From positions 31,790 through 95,789 of the forward strand of contig JAJHPK010000010.1 in the NCBI GenBank assembly GCA_020890945.1: DNA of 64,000 bases, read 5' to 3'. Below the pieces are notes generated by a model. The model made no database searches. It was not told the origin of the DNA and was given only the letters and a program-made list of their open reading frames with translations. The stretch's first letter is position 1, and the number at the start of each line of letters is the position of its first letter. Position numbers and translations under genes: made by a program. This stretch comes from Nitrosomonas sp. GTDB taxonomy: Bacteria; Pseudomonadota; Gammaproteobacteria; Burkholderiales; Nitrosomonadaceae. Of the stretch, positions 16,966 to 25,837 are shown piece after piece.

Positions 16966-18081
16966 ATGAAAAAGAGATTAGTGGTGCTTTTTGACGGTAC
17001 ATGGAGAACTACTGATAGACGTAGTACCGAGTTTTCTCAAGACGGTGAAAACGTTACTAATGTTGTTCGATTTTTGGAAGCGCTTAAGTCTGGGGATAAT
17101 CGCAAAAGTGTACAACTGGTGCATTACGTGCCGGGCATTGGTTCACGGAAATTTGAACGTTTTTTGGGTGGTGTGTTTGGTTATGGGATAGGTAATTATA
17201 TCAAAGATGCTTACTCGTTTATCGTCTCTAATTATATGCCAGGAGATGAGATTTATTTGTTGGGGTTTAGCCGAGGTGCCTATAGTGCCCGAAGTTTAGC
17301 GGGTATGATTCACAATGTGGGTATTTTGCAAAGACGTTTTCTTTATCTTCTTAGCGATGCGTACGATCACTATCGTTCACGTGAGAAAGCATGGCATCCT
17401 GATGCAGAGAATTCGAAAAACTTTCGTCAACAATACACGTGGGGTGATGAGCATAAGTACATTCGCTTTCTTGGTGTATGGGATACCGTTGCTGCACTTG
17501 GGTCTCCTTACGGATTGATTTTTTCAAAATTTGTCGATCAATTATTTAATCGACAGTTTCATGACACTAAGCTCAGTACAAGTGTTTTGAGTGCTTATCA
17601 AGCTTTAGCGATTGACGAAGCTCGTTGGCCTTTCCGACCAGTGCATTGGGATCATAGCTATGAAAAAACCAACGGTCGTATCGAAGAAGTGTGGTTTCCT
17701 GGGAATCATAGTAATATTGGCGGCGGCGGTCAAAACACCGGTTTATCTGATCTCACGCTTGACTGGATGATACGTAAAGCCAAAGAGCATGGTTTGAATA
17801 TAGATTCTCAATTAATTTCTGAACCTTATTTTTCACCTGATTTTTTAGAAGCTGTACCGAAAAGAGGTTGGTCAAAATGGGTGTATCGGGTTGCAACGCT
17901 TTTCGGAGTGAAGCTTCTAAGTATTTATTATGTAAGTGATGAGAATAGGCCTCTCGTTAAGTATATTGCATGGAATGGCGATTATATAAGGCCTATCGAT
18001 GATAGGAAGCGATTAAGTCCGGAAGTCTTGATTCGAATGAAGATGGATGAAGGTTATCGACCAGCCAATTGTCCAGAATAG
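16966..18081 (+). CDS. DUF2235 alpha/beta-hydrolase (Tle1-like phospholipase family)
   Basis: A 371-residue protein beginning KRLVVLFDGTWRT, the signature of DUF2235. The nucleophile elbow is GFSRGAYSARSLAG (GxSxG). Downstream, FLGVWDTVAALGSP supplies the usual Asp-containing strand, and VWFPGNHSNIGGG the catalytic-His segment. The family includes type VI secretion phospholipase effectors (Tle1) and many uncharacterised hydrolases. No VgrG, PAAR or immunity-like gene is next to it, so an effector role is not supported by context. An AAAGGA site precedes ATG. It is convergent with the following minus-strand gene. Confidence 0.88.
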   Translation: MKKRLVVLFDGTWRTTDRRSTEFSQDGENVTNVVRFLEALKSGDNRKSVQLVHYVPGIGSRKFERFLGGVFGYGIGNYIKDAYSFIVSNYMPGDEIYLLGFSRGAYSARSLAGMIHNVGILQRRFLYLLSDAYDHYRSREKAWHPDAENSKNFRQQYTWGDEHKYIRFLGVWDTVAALGSPYGLIFSKFVDQLFNRQFHDTKLSTSVLSAYQALAIDEARWPFRPVHWDHSYEKTNGRIEEVWFPGNHSNIGGGGQNTGLSDLTLDWMIRKAKEHGLNIDSQLISEPYFSPDFLEAVPKRGWSKWVYRVATLFGVKLLSIYYVSDENRPLVKYIAWNGDYIRPIDDRKRLSPEVLIRMKMDEGYRPANCPE

Positions 18082-18102
18082 TGCATTCAGTTTAACTTGA
18101 AA

Positions 18103-18128
18103 CTCCCCCTCGGTATTGCCGCGGGGGG
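18103..18128. terminator. GC-rich hairpin between convergent genes
   Basis: CCCCCTCGG and CCGCGGGGG pair with one mismatch around a 5-nt loop TATTG. It lies between the ends of the DUF2235 gene and the minus-strand gene at 18205. There is no good U-tract on the plus strand and only a short one (GTTTC) on the minus strand, so termination is likely but not certain. Confidence 0.5.
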
Positions 18129-18204
18129 ATAGATGCAGAAAGAGTGAAGCAAATTTAGTTTGTTATTTTTACGAAGTATCTAAATTTTCAATCAGAGATT
18201 CTTT

Positions 18205-18759
18205 TTAAAACTTATTGTCTTTGTCCAATGTAAATGAGCCGAAATGCTGTCCATTGACGGAATATTCATAAGTACCGGCCTTAAGATCATATGCTTGTAA
18301 AGGAATAGTTTTCTCGAAAGGAACGATTACCGCAGCACATATAGCATCAGGAGGAACATAGGATGTGTTTATTTCCACATTGAATTTATTTTCTTCCAGA
18401 AATCCTGAAGCATTTTCAAATGCACTGCATCCATTTGTAAAGTAGCCTACTACTTTAAGAAATATTTGCAATGGCGTTTCTCCATACAAAATCAGTTCTA
18501 CATCATCGATCTTTAAAAGCTGTGACTTGGGTGCTGAAGTGTAGTCAATCAAATTCCAGGAATTACTAGAAGCGTTAAATGCAAATACGACATTTCGATA
18601 ACTTTTTTCCTGTGTTTCGGTATTAACACGAGGAATTATTAACATACTATCTTTGTAAGTCGGTAATAAATGACTTGTTGATTCAGCATACGCTGATATT
18701 GTCGTCACCGAGAACAGCGTAGCGCAGATTGCAATTAGGGTATTCTTGAAGTCATTCAT
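18205..18759 (-). CDS. Secreted protein of unknown function
   Basis: ATG 18759 is preferred over the in-frame start at 18798 because AAGGAAA sits just upstream of it and it places the signal peptide (MNDFKNTLIAICATLFSVTTISAYA) at the N-terminus. The product has 184 residues. The mature part is beta-rich, with two cysteines (GCSAFENASG and DAICAAVIV) about 40 residues apart that may form a disulfide. No family was recognised. It is transcribed divergently from hpt. Confidence 0.72.
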   Translation of the reverse strand: MNDFKNTLIAICATLFSVTTISAYAESTSHLLPTYKDSMLIIPRVNTETQEKSYRNVVFAFNASSNSWNLIDYTSAPKSQLLKIDDVELILYGETPLQIFLKVVGYFTNGCSAFENASGFLEENKFNVEINTSYVPPDAICAAVIVPFEKTIPLQAYDLKAGTYEYSVNGQHFGSFTLDKDNKF

Positions 18760-18922
18760 GTAATTTTCCTTATTGATTATTTTTGAATAGCAATTCAAAA
18801 GAGAAATTAAAAGCTACAGTATTCGGTTGTGACAGTAAAGAATTTCCTTATATCTGTATCAAAAAAGCATAATTGCAATAAAATATTGCGCATCACAATC
18901 CCCAGTAATCAAGCTGCCTTTA

Positions 18923-19474
18923 ATGCTAATTCAGAAAGCCGAAAAAATATTAACCGATGCGAAGCTGATTCATTCTGAATCCGATGTGAACCGGCGATTA
19001 CAGCGCATGGCTGAGGAAATCACGCAAGCCATGTCGCAACAACAGCCATTGGTATTGTGTGTTATGAATGGGGCGGTGGTTTTTGCTGGACAGTTGTTGC
19101 CGAAGCTTTTATTTTCTATGGATTTTGACTATCTGCATGTGACTCGCTATGGTAATGCGTTAAACGGTGGAGAAATCTGTTGGTTGGTAGAGCCAAAAGA
19201 AGAAAATGTAAAGGGCAGGGTAGTGCTTGTGCTGGACGATATTTTAGATCGCGGCAATACCTTATTGGCTATTCGCGACAAGATTTTGGAACAAGGTGCT
19301 AAAGTGTTTTACAGTGCAGTATTGGTAGAAAAGCAAAGTGATTTTCCTAAACCTATTCAAGCTGATTTCGTTGGATTGACTGTTCCTGACCGTTACGTGT
19401 TCGGTTTTGGCATGGATATACACGGTGCCTGGCGTAATTTACCTGCCATCTACGCATTAAACGAGAATAAATAG
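18923..19474 (+). CDS. hpt: Hypoxanthine-guanine phosphoribosyltransferase
   Basis: A 183-residue type I phosphoribosyltransferase. The PRPP-binding motif is VVLVLDDILDRGNTL, and the N-terminal MNGAVVFAGQLL loop and the C-terminal PDRYVFGFGMD segment (purine stacking and specificity) are those of hypoxanthine-guanine PRTs. It converts hypoxanthine or guanine plus PRPP to IMP or GMP. It is followed after 10 bp by a methylthioinosine phosphorylase, whose product is hypoxanthine, so the two form a salvage pair. Confidence 0.93.
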   Translation: MLIQKAEKILTDAKLIHSESDVNRRLQRMAEEITQAMSQQQPLVLCVMNGAVVFAGQLLPKLLFSMDFDYLHVTRYGNALNGGEICWLVEPKEENVKGRVVLVLDDILDRGNTLLAIRDKILEQGAKVFYSAVLVEKQSDFPKPIQADFVGLTVPDRYVFGFGMDIHGAWRNLPAIYALNENK

Positions 19475-19484
19475 GAATATCAGC

Positions 19485-20231
19485 ATGCTTGCAATTATTG
19501 GTGGCAATGGAATGGCGCAATTACCGGGACTGGAAATCTCGTACCGGAAAATTATCCGCACCCCTTACGGTGAGCCTTCAGGGCCATTTACATTCGGAAA
19601 AATTAGGGGGCATGAAATTGCTTTTTTGGGTAGGCATGGACATAATTTGACGATTCCTCCACATGCCATCAATTATCGTGCAAACATCTGGGCGCTTCAT
19701 TCTTTGAACCCGTCGCATGTCATTGCGATTACATCCGTGCGAGGTATTCATGCCGATTTGATTCCAGGACGACTAGTTATTCCCAATCAAATCATAGATT
19801 ATACCTATGGACGTAAAGTTACTTTTTTTGAAGACACCGAACAGCGATTTAAGCAAGTTGATTTTTCTTTGCCTTACAGTCAGGAAACGCGAGCCTTATT
19901 GCTGCAAGGCGCAAGGGATGCTAATACCGAAGTCATTGATGGAGGCGTTTATGCGGCAACACAAGGACCTCGGTTAGAAACCGTTGCAGAAATCAATCGA
20001 ATTGAACGTGATGGTGCTGATATGGTGGGAATGACGGGAATGCCAGAAAGTGTTTTGGCGCGTGAAATGGCATTAAATTATGCCACGATAGCGGTAGTCG
20101 TTAATTATGCAGCCGGGCGAAGAATGTGCGGTGAAGATAAGTGTTTGGATGAAATTTATACGGTGATGGAACAAGCAATGGTCAAAGTCCGAAGAATTTT
20201 GGAATATGTGGTGAGTTGTTATGGCGATTAA
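19485..20231 (+). CDS. S-methyl-5'-thioinosine phosphorylase (MTAP/PNP family)
   Basis: A 248-residue member of the MTAP/PNP phosphorylase family. It shows the phosphate site [10 protein letters not shown], the [23 protein letters not shown] segment, TQGPRLET and VGMTGMPE with the purine-site region. The MTIP subfamily has the variant segments [14 protein letters not shown] and IDYTYGR, as in the Pseudomonas enzyme. It would cleave methylthioinosine to hypoxanthine and methylthioribose-1-phosphate. An MTAP or inosine-type specificity cannot be excluded from sequence. Its last codons overlap the def start codon. Confidence 0.85.
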   Translation: MLAIIGGNGMAQLPGLEISYRKIIRTPYGEPSGPFTFGKIRGHEIAFLGRHGHNLTIPPHAINYRANIWALHSLNPSHVIAITSVRGIHADLIPGRLVIPNQIIDYTYGRKVTFFEDTEQRFKQVDFSLPYSQETRALLLQGARDANTEVIDGGVYAATQGPRLETVAEINRIERDGADMVGMTGMPESVLAREMALNYATIAVVVNYAAGRRMCGEDKCLDEIYTVMEQAMVKVRRILEYVVSCYGD

Positions 20232-20754
20232 GCCAGTACTAAAAATGGGTGATGCGCGATTACTGCAAGTTTCTGAAAAAGTATCGCAGTTTGGAACACC
20301 GCAATTGCATGCTTTGCTACAAGATATGCAAGACACCATGAATGCTTTGAACGGTGCCGGATTGGCTGCTCCGCAAATTGGCGTGAATTTGCAAGTCGTT
20401 ATTTTTGGTTTTGAGAAAAATCAACGTTATCCTGATGCAGATGAAGTACCTTTTACTGTTTTGTTGAATCCAGAATTAACAGCCATCGCCGATGAACAAG
20501 AAGAAGGATGGGAAGGATGTCTAAGCGTGCCAGGTCTACGAGGTATGGTGCCGCGCTATACACAATTACGCTATCAAGGTGTGGATCAGTTTGGAAAAAC
20601 AATTGATCGTACCGTCAGCGGATTTCATGCGCGTGTCGTACAACATGAATGCGATCACTTACAAGGGATTTTATACCCAATGAGGATTAAAGACTTCAAC
20701 TCATTCGGATTTACGGATGTGTTATTCCCCGGTCAAGAGATTGTCGATGATTGA
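20221..20754 (+). CDS. def: Peptide deformylase
   Basis: A 177-residue metallohydrolase that removes the formyl group from nascent proteins. All three motifs are intact: [10 protein letters not shown] at 45-54, EGCLSVPG with the metal ligand Cys100, and QHECDHLQG with His142, Glu143 and His146. The ATG overlaps the end of the phosphorylase gene by 11 bp. This copy is not next to fmt, so it is probably a secondary deformylase; a second gene elsewhere would be expected. Confidence 0.95.
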   Translation: MAIKPVLKMGDARLLQVSEKVSQFGTPQLHALLQDMQDTMNALNGAGLAAPQIGVNLQVVIFGFEKNQRYPDADEVPFTVLLNPELTAIADEQEEGWEGCLSVPGLRGMVPRYTQLRYQGVDQFGKTIDRTVSGFHARVVQHECDHLQGILYPMRIKDFNSFGFTDVLFPGQEIVDD

Positions 20755-20790
20755 AGTGAAACTTATTGAAGTATATAGAGTTTTTTCTTT

Positions 20791-20859
20791 TTATTTTCCA
20801 AATGAACGATTTTGTTTTATGTACTTCAGTGCTGTATCTATCACATTTTGAATATTCAT
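20791..20859 (-). CDS. Possible 22-residue peptide gene
   Basis: A short open frame (MNIQNVIDTALKYIKQNR..., 22 residues) with a good ribosome site, AAGGAAG, four bases before its ATG. It is an amphipathic-helix-like peptide ending in FGK. It lies in an otherwise geneless gap. The length gives little statistical weight, so this is a candidate only. Confidence 0.25.
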   Translation of the reverse strand: MNIQNVIDTALKYIKQNRSFGK

Positions 20860-21349
20860 CTGACTTCCTTTCAAAAGTAATTTTAAATAGAAGTGTCAGA
20901 TTAAATCTCGTTCTTTACACATTAAGAATTGTGAAACGGTAAAAACGCGATTTCATTTGGTATTGTATCCGACAAAGTACAATGTTGCGATTCAGCTTGC
21001 CTCGGGGTCTCTAACGTTGCGATCCTGTTGCTCAACGCAAACAGGCTGAACAAACTTGAAATGAATCAATTTGAATTCTATGTCCCAGTACATTTGCGCA
21101 TCAATTCATGACGCGAGTAGTGGGTGTGGTGCCGTATACTTTAATTGCAATCAGTTCGGTTTCAAATTACACCAATACCACTAGCCTCTAGCACTTCTAG
21201 TCGACCAAACTTTTGCTGTAGTATCTCTCAGCATTCCCATACGGCGCCCTGTAGCGTTGATAAATTTGCGCTGCACCTTTTCTGCCACCGATTCCCCACA
21301 GCCAAGGCCACGGGGAATCGCAAGCTAGTGCAAAATTAGTGCAAAAGGT
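20860..21349. other. Intergenic region downstream of def
   Basis: About 490 bases with no convincing gene. Near its right end (21325-21349) the word TAGTGCAAAA occurs twice in tandem. Minus-strand frames between 21160 and 21310 give short peptide-like stretches broken by stops, possibly a decayed gene, but I recognise no family. Confidence 0.35.
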
Positions 21350-22954
21350 TTATTTAAATAGATTTGTGACTAGATAATTTCCTGTTCCAGTGGCCTCATC
21401 TTGATGCATCCAAGCAGCTATTGCTTTGCCGGTTGAACTAACAGCCAACCGTGGCAAAGTTAACGACCCAGGCACTGGTTCAAGTGAGCTAGCATTCCAG
21501 TTATTGGAACCTGATTGCTTAATGCTTGACCAATTATTTCGAGAAGATCCATCGCGAGCAACTTGCCGCCAAACCAAAAACGCTCTATTACTGGAGTCTA
21601 TGCCAGCTTCAACACCTTCATCTACAACTTCAGAAGTATTGTTGCCCTCAACGATGGTCGGTCCTCCCCATTGGCCGCCCTCAAAGTAATTTGCAAATGC
21701 GCTAACCACGCCAGAAGAATCCAATTGACTCCATGATGCAACTGCGTTGCCGCTTGCATTCATTGCAACACGAACAGGCGATCTGACTTCCTCAACTCTA
21801 CCTTGATCAAGAATGGTTCCTGTAACATCCCATCCAGTATTAGGTTTATAGTACCAAGCTAATACTTGATATAATGCAGCTGAATTGGTTCTTCCCCGAG
21901 AAACGATAACAGCATTGCCATTGTCGCTGATGGCAATCTCGGGTTTAGTACCCGGACCAAGATCGGTAAATGCCGAATCCCATGTATCACTACTCACCTG
22001 ATAATGGCGCACTTTGAAGCTTGAAGTAGTGTCTGACCACACAGCAACAGCATTACCGCTATTGTTTATGGCCACCTTTGGATTAAAACTATTGTCAATT
22101 TCTCCAGGAGTATCAGGAAGATCTATTGACTTTGCGGTTCCCCAACCTTGTCCTGGAGTGTAACGATTGACATAGATAAAAGACTGAACACCGATACGTT
22201 GCGACCAGACCGCAATCGCATTACCGGCATTATCCATGGCAACACTGGATTGTGGAAATCCTGCGTTGACTGCGGAATTTTCATTTTCGAGTAATACGGC
22301 AGCCTCCCAACCAGAACCCACTCGATAATACGCAGCTGAAGCATTAAACTCGACTCCAAGCTGTTGCATCCATACGACCACAGCATTGCCATTGCCATCC
22401 ATGGCTACTTTGGGCTCATAAGCGCTTTGAGCACCGCTATCAAGCAACGTAGGCGTACCCCAAGCATCTGTAGCTGCACTGTAATGCATAGCCCAAACGC
22501 TATTAATGCCAGTGCCGGCATCATTTTCAAGCCAAACCGCCACAGCATCTCCATTGGCGCTAATGGCAACTTCCAGTTTATCGAAGAATTGTGATGCCTG
22601 TCGATATACCGGTTTAGCTCCTTGCCAGTTACCTGTAGGAATTTTACTGATCAGATTCGACAATGAATCGATGAATACAGGATTATTTCCGAATGGACCT
22701 CCCAGGGTATAAGTGCCGTTATCGCTTTTGTTTACACCTGCATACACACCTGTTCCCGGGTAAAACCTATATAACCAGGGTTCGATGTTTGTCTGCGTAG
22801 CAGAATGTCCAGGAAAAAATTCTGGATATTTGCTTTCTGCCCAGTTCAGCAATTTTTCTGTATCACTGGTTATGTCAGCCAGTACAACATTGCTGTTGCA
22901 AATTAGAAAAGAAACATATATCCATGCCCTAGCAGTTTTAATCACTTTTATCAT
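21350..22954 (-). CDS. Secreted protein with eight propeller-like repeats
   Basis: A 534-residue exported protein; a GGGGGTGG site lies before the ATG. The signal peptide is at about 8-26. After a short N-terminal domain (residues 28-110, with WAESKYPEFFPGH and WLYRFYPGTGVYAGV, seen in other beta- and gammaproteobacterial exported proteins) come about eight degenerate 45-60-residue repeats. Each carries a core like VAMDGNGNAVVVW, i.e. xVAxxxxGNAxAVW (for example SVAMDNAGNAIAVW, KVAINNSGNAVAVW, RVAMNASGNAVASW). This suggests a beta-propeller or sialidase-like repeat fold. No catalytic residues were recognised. Function unknown; a surface or extracellular binding role is inference. Confidence 0.8.
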   Translation of the reverse strand: MIKVIKTARAWIYVSFLICNSNVVLADITSDTEKLLNWAESKYPEFFPGHSATQTNIEPWLYRFYPGTGVYAGVNKSDNGTYTLGGPFGNNPVFIDSLSNLISKIPTGNWQGAKPVYRQASQFFDKLEVAISANGDAVAVWLENDAGTGINSVWAMHYSAATDAWGTPTLLDSGAQSAYEPKVAMDGNGNAVVVWMQQLGVEFNASAAYYRVGSGWEAAVLLENENSAVNAGFPQSSVAMDNAGNAIAVWSQRIGVQSFIYVNRYTPGQGWGTAKSIDLPDTPGEIDNSFNPKVAINNSGNAVAVWSDTTSSFKVRHYQVSSDTWDSAFTDLGPGTKPEIAISDNGNAVIVSRGRTNSAALYQVLAWYYKPNTGWDVTGTILDQGRVEEVRSPVRVAMNASGNAVASWSQLDSSGVVSAFANYFEGGQWGGPTIVEGNNTSEVVDEGVEAGIDSSNRAFLVWRQVARDGSSRNNWSSIKQSGSNNWNASSLEPVPGSLTLPRLAVSSTGKAIAAWMHQDEATGTGNYLVTNLFK

Positions 22955-23389
22955 GCCACCCCCTAGAAGGATTCTAATGAGCGAACATTATTTCACCAGA
23001 CTCATTGATTATCAAATACTTTCTTTGAATATGTTTGCGTTTACTTCCTTATCTTCGCCGCATGATTAAGAAAATACGCAAAGACAAAGATTGTATGAAT
23101 TCGCAAACTGTTTCAGCTACTGTATTGCCTTAAGAACCTGCAAAAAAGCCTACCGCTATTTCTTATCTTGGAAAACTTGTTCTAAGGCTTTGTGTGATAG
23201 ATATGGGATGGGTAATGATTAGATGATCAAAATTCAAGACATAAAAGCGCCAACAAAAATATCACTAGAATATTGGTGTTGGTGTGTGTAGATTTCTTAT
23301 GATACAGTCTAATGGTATCAATTCTGGAAACAGCTAGTTAACTCAACGAAATCGATACGATGTGAAACTACCTTAAATTGATTGGTATT
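22955..23389. other. Region between the repeat-protein gene and tRNA-Leu
   Basis: About 435 bases without a supportable gene. It contains a hairpin at 23248-23284 (next entry), which lies downstream of tRNA-Leu on the minus strand, and presumably the promoter of the minus-strand repeat-protein gene. Confidence 0.4.
23248..23284 (-). terminator. Possible terminator of tRNA-Leu
   Basis: CGCCAACA (23248-23255) pairs with TGTTGGTG (23277-23284) with one wobble, and an inner AATAT/ATATT pair extends the stem. Reading the minus strand it is followed by CTTTTATG. It lies about 105 bp downstream of the tRNA-Leu 3' end. Confidence 0.4.
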
Positions 23390-23474
23390 TGGTGCCCAGA
23401 AGAGGACTCGAACCTCCACACCCGAAGGCACATGGACCTGAACCATGCGCGTCTACCAATTCCGCCATCTGGGC
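23390..23474 (-). tRNA. tRNA-Leu(CAG)
   Basis: An 85-nt type II tRNA with encoded CCA. The acceptor stem GCCCAGA pairs with TCTGGGC; the anticodon stem-loop is CATGG-TTCAGGT-CCATG, giving anticodon CAG (codon CTG); the variable arm TGCCTTCGGGTGT is long, as in leucine tRNAs; the T arm has GGTTCGAGTCC. It is divergent from rnr, which starts 54 bp away. Confidence 0.97.
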
Positions 23475-23528
23475 AATGGATAGTTTGACAGACTACCAGA
23501 GCGCGTAATTCTATAGGAAACCATTGCT

Positions 23529-25751
23529 TTGTCAAATAACAAGAAACAAAAACTCCGTCAATTAGATCCTCATTTTCAACGAGAAAAAGAACGTTACGAA
23601 CAACCGCTGCCAAGCCGCGAGTATATTTTGCAAGTGTTACAGCAACAAGGTATTCCCGTTACCGAGCAGGCTTTGCATAAATTATTATCGATTAGCAAAA
23701 AAGAGCAGGATTTTTTTTCTCGTCGCTTGACTGCAATGATTAGAGAAGGACAGATTTTCCGTAATCGCAAAGGCGATATTTGTGTTATGGAAAAATTGGA
23801 TTTAATCAAAGGCAAAATACAAGGTCATGCCGATGAATTTGGCTTTTTGATTCCGGATGACGGTAGTGGCGATTTGTATTTAAGCCCCAAGGAAATGCAC
23901 AAAGCTTTACACGGAGACCGCGTATTGGTACGTGAAATTGGCTTGGATCGTCGCGGGCGAAGAGAAGCAGCGATTGTTGAAGTATTGGAACACTCCAACA
24001 CGCAATTAGTGGGACGGTTATATATTGACCACGGCGTTTTGTATGTGGTTGCAGAAAACAAGCGTATCAGCCAAGACATTTTAATTGCCAAGGAGCATTC
24101 GTTAAAAGCCGAAGCGGGACAGGTAGTGATGGTCGAGATTATTCGTCAACCTAGCAAACAATCCCAACCCATCGGAAAAATTGTAGAAGTCCTGGGGGAT
24201 TATACGGCCTCTGGCATGGAAATCGAGATTGCTTTACGTAAACATGACCTTCCCTACGAGTTTTCCAATGAGATTGAGAAAGCTTCCAGCAAATTCCCTA
24301 AAAATGTTTTAAAACGTGAGCTTACAGGACGCAAGGATTTGTGCCATCTGCCCTTGGTCACTATCGATGGTGAAACCGCGCGCGATTTCGACGATGCAGT
24401 ATTTTGCGAAAAAGATGACAAAGGCTATCGTCTGTATGTCGCCATTGCTGATGTGAGTCACTATGTGAAACAGGGCGATGTGATTGATAAAGAAGCTTAC
24501 AATCGGGGCAATTCGACTTATTTCCCCCGCCGTGTTATTCCGATGCTGCCGGAAGTTTTATCCAATGGACTTTGTTCATTGAATCCTCAGCAAAAAAGAT
24601 TGTGTATGGTATGTGAGATACGCATTCAATCGAATGGAGAAATTCTCGACTACATTTTTTATCCTGCGGTAATGTTATCGCAAGCGCGGCTCACTTATAC
24701 CGAAGTCGCGGCGATGCTTGAAGCAAAAAAAGAAGATTCCATCAAGCAAGAACATATTGCGCTATTGCCGCATTTACAGTTGCTCAACAAATTATTCAAA
24801 TGTTTACTGAAAGCACGAAAAAAACGGGGTGCAATCGATTTTGAAACGATCGAAACTCAAATTTTTTTCAACGATCAAGGAAAGATAGAGAAAATTCTAC
24901 CCATACAGCGTAATGACGCACACCGCTTGATCGAAGAATGCATGCTAGCCGCCAATGTATGCGCCGCAGATTTTTTACAGAAATATCAACATCCGGCGTT
25001 ATACCGCATCCACGAAGATCCGGTGCCTGAAAAAATTGCCGCATTGCGTGATTTTCTCAAAGAATTTGGCATTCCATTAAGTGGTGGAGATAAACCCAGT
25101 GCCAAAGACTACGCCCAAACTCTGCTCAAAATACAAGGCAGACCTGATGTACAGCTATTACAAACGGTTATGCTGCGATCGCTCAAACAGGCGATTTACA
25201 GCCCAGACATTACAGGGCACTTTGGTTTGGCGTATGAAGCGTATACCCACTTCACTTCACCAATCCGGCGCTATCCTGACCTATTGATTCATCGTGCCAT
25301 TAAAGCGGTACTCAACGATGAAACTTATCGTCCGGGAGATTGGCATGAAATAGGATTGCACTGCTCGATGACCGAGCGACGTTCCGATGATGCAACGCGT
25401 GATGTTGAATCGTGGCTCAAATGTTTTTACATGCAAGACAAAATCGGCACTATTTTCGATGGCGTGATTAGTAGCGTTACTGCGTTTGGTTTGTTTGTTG
25501 CATTGGATAAAGTCTATATTGAGGGATTGGTACATATTTCCGAGCTGCCAAGCGACTATTTCCATTTTGATGCCGTTAAACATTTATTACGTGGCGAACG
25601 CAGTGGAAAACAATATCGATTAGGGGATCGATTACGCGTAAAACTGGTACGAGTAGACTTGGAAACCAGCAAAATTGATTTTATCTTAGTAGAAACTGAT
25701 AAAAAATCAGCCAAACCTAAAGAAAAAACATCCGCCAAAATAAAAAAATAG
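23529..25751 (+). CDS. rnr: Ribonuclease R
   Basis: A 740-residue 3'-5' exoribonuclease. The TTG start is supported by AGGAAA upstream and by the family-typical N-terminus (KLRQLDPHFQREKERYEQPLPSREYIL). Domains: N-terminal winged helix (about 25-85), cold-shock domains (about 90-230), the RNB catalytic domain with the metal aspartates in DGETARDFDDAVF near 280-292, an S1 domain (about 640-715, GTIFDGVISSVTAFGLFVAL) and a lysine-rich tail. It is followed by rlmB, the usual partner in Beta- and Gammaproteobacteria. Confidence 0.96.
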   Translation: MSNNKKQKLRQLDPHFQREKERYEQPLPSREYILQVLQQQGIPVTEQALHKLLSISKKEQDFFSRRLTAMIREGQIFRNRKGDICVMEKLDLIKGKIQGHADEFGFLIPDDGSGDLYLSPKEMHKALHGDRVLVREIGLDRRGRREAAIVEVLEHSNTQLVGRLYIDHGVLYVVAENKRISQDILIAKEHSLKAEAGQVVMVEIIRQPSKQSQPIGKIVEVLGDYTASGMEIEIALRKHDLPYEFSNEIEKASSKFPKNVLKRELTGRKDLCHLPLVTIDGETARDFDDAVFCEKDDKGYRLYVAIADVSHYVKQGDVIDKEAYNRGNSTYFPRRVIPMLPEVLSNGLCSLNPQQKRLCMVCEIRIQSNGEILDYIFYPAVMLSQARLTYTEVAAMLEAKKEDSIKQEHIALLPHLQLLNKLFKCLLKARKKRGAIDFETIETQIFFNDQGKIEKILPIQRNDAHRLIEECMLAANVCAADFLQKYQHPALYRIHEDPVPEKIAALRDFLKEFGIPLSGGDKPSAKDYAQTLLKIQGRPDVQLLQTVMLRSLKQAIYSPDITGHFGLAYEAYTHFTSPIRRYPDLLIHRAIKAVLNDETYRPGDWHEIGLHCSMTERRSDDATRDVESWLKCFYMQDKIGTIFDGVISSVTAFGLFVALDKVYIEGLVHISELPSDYFHFDAVKHLLRGERSGKQYRLGDRLRVKLVRVDLETSKIDFILVETDKKSAKPKEKTSAKIKK

Positions 25752-25837
25752 TCTTGCAATAAACAAATTACATTACAATACGCGCGATTTTAGGCTTTTA
25801 TAATGTGATGGAAATGTATTACTCGTGGTAACAAACA

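Noticed and set aside
21160-21310. Minus-strand peptide-like stretches that might be a truncated integrase or transposase
   Set aside because: Stops in every frame and no recognisable motif; not enough to call a pseudogene.
23070-23528. tRNA-Leu as an integration site for a genomic island
   Set aside because: No integrase, no repeat of the tRNA 3' end and ordinary housekeeping genes on the rnr side.
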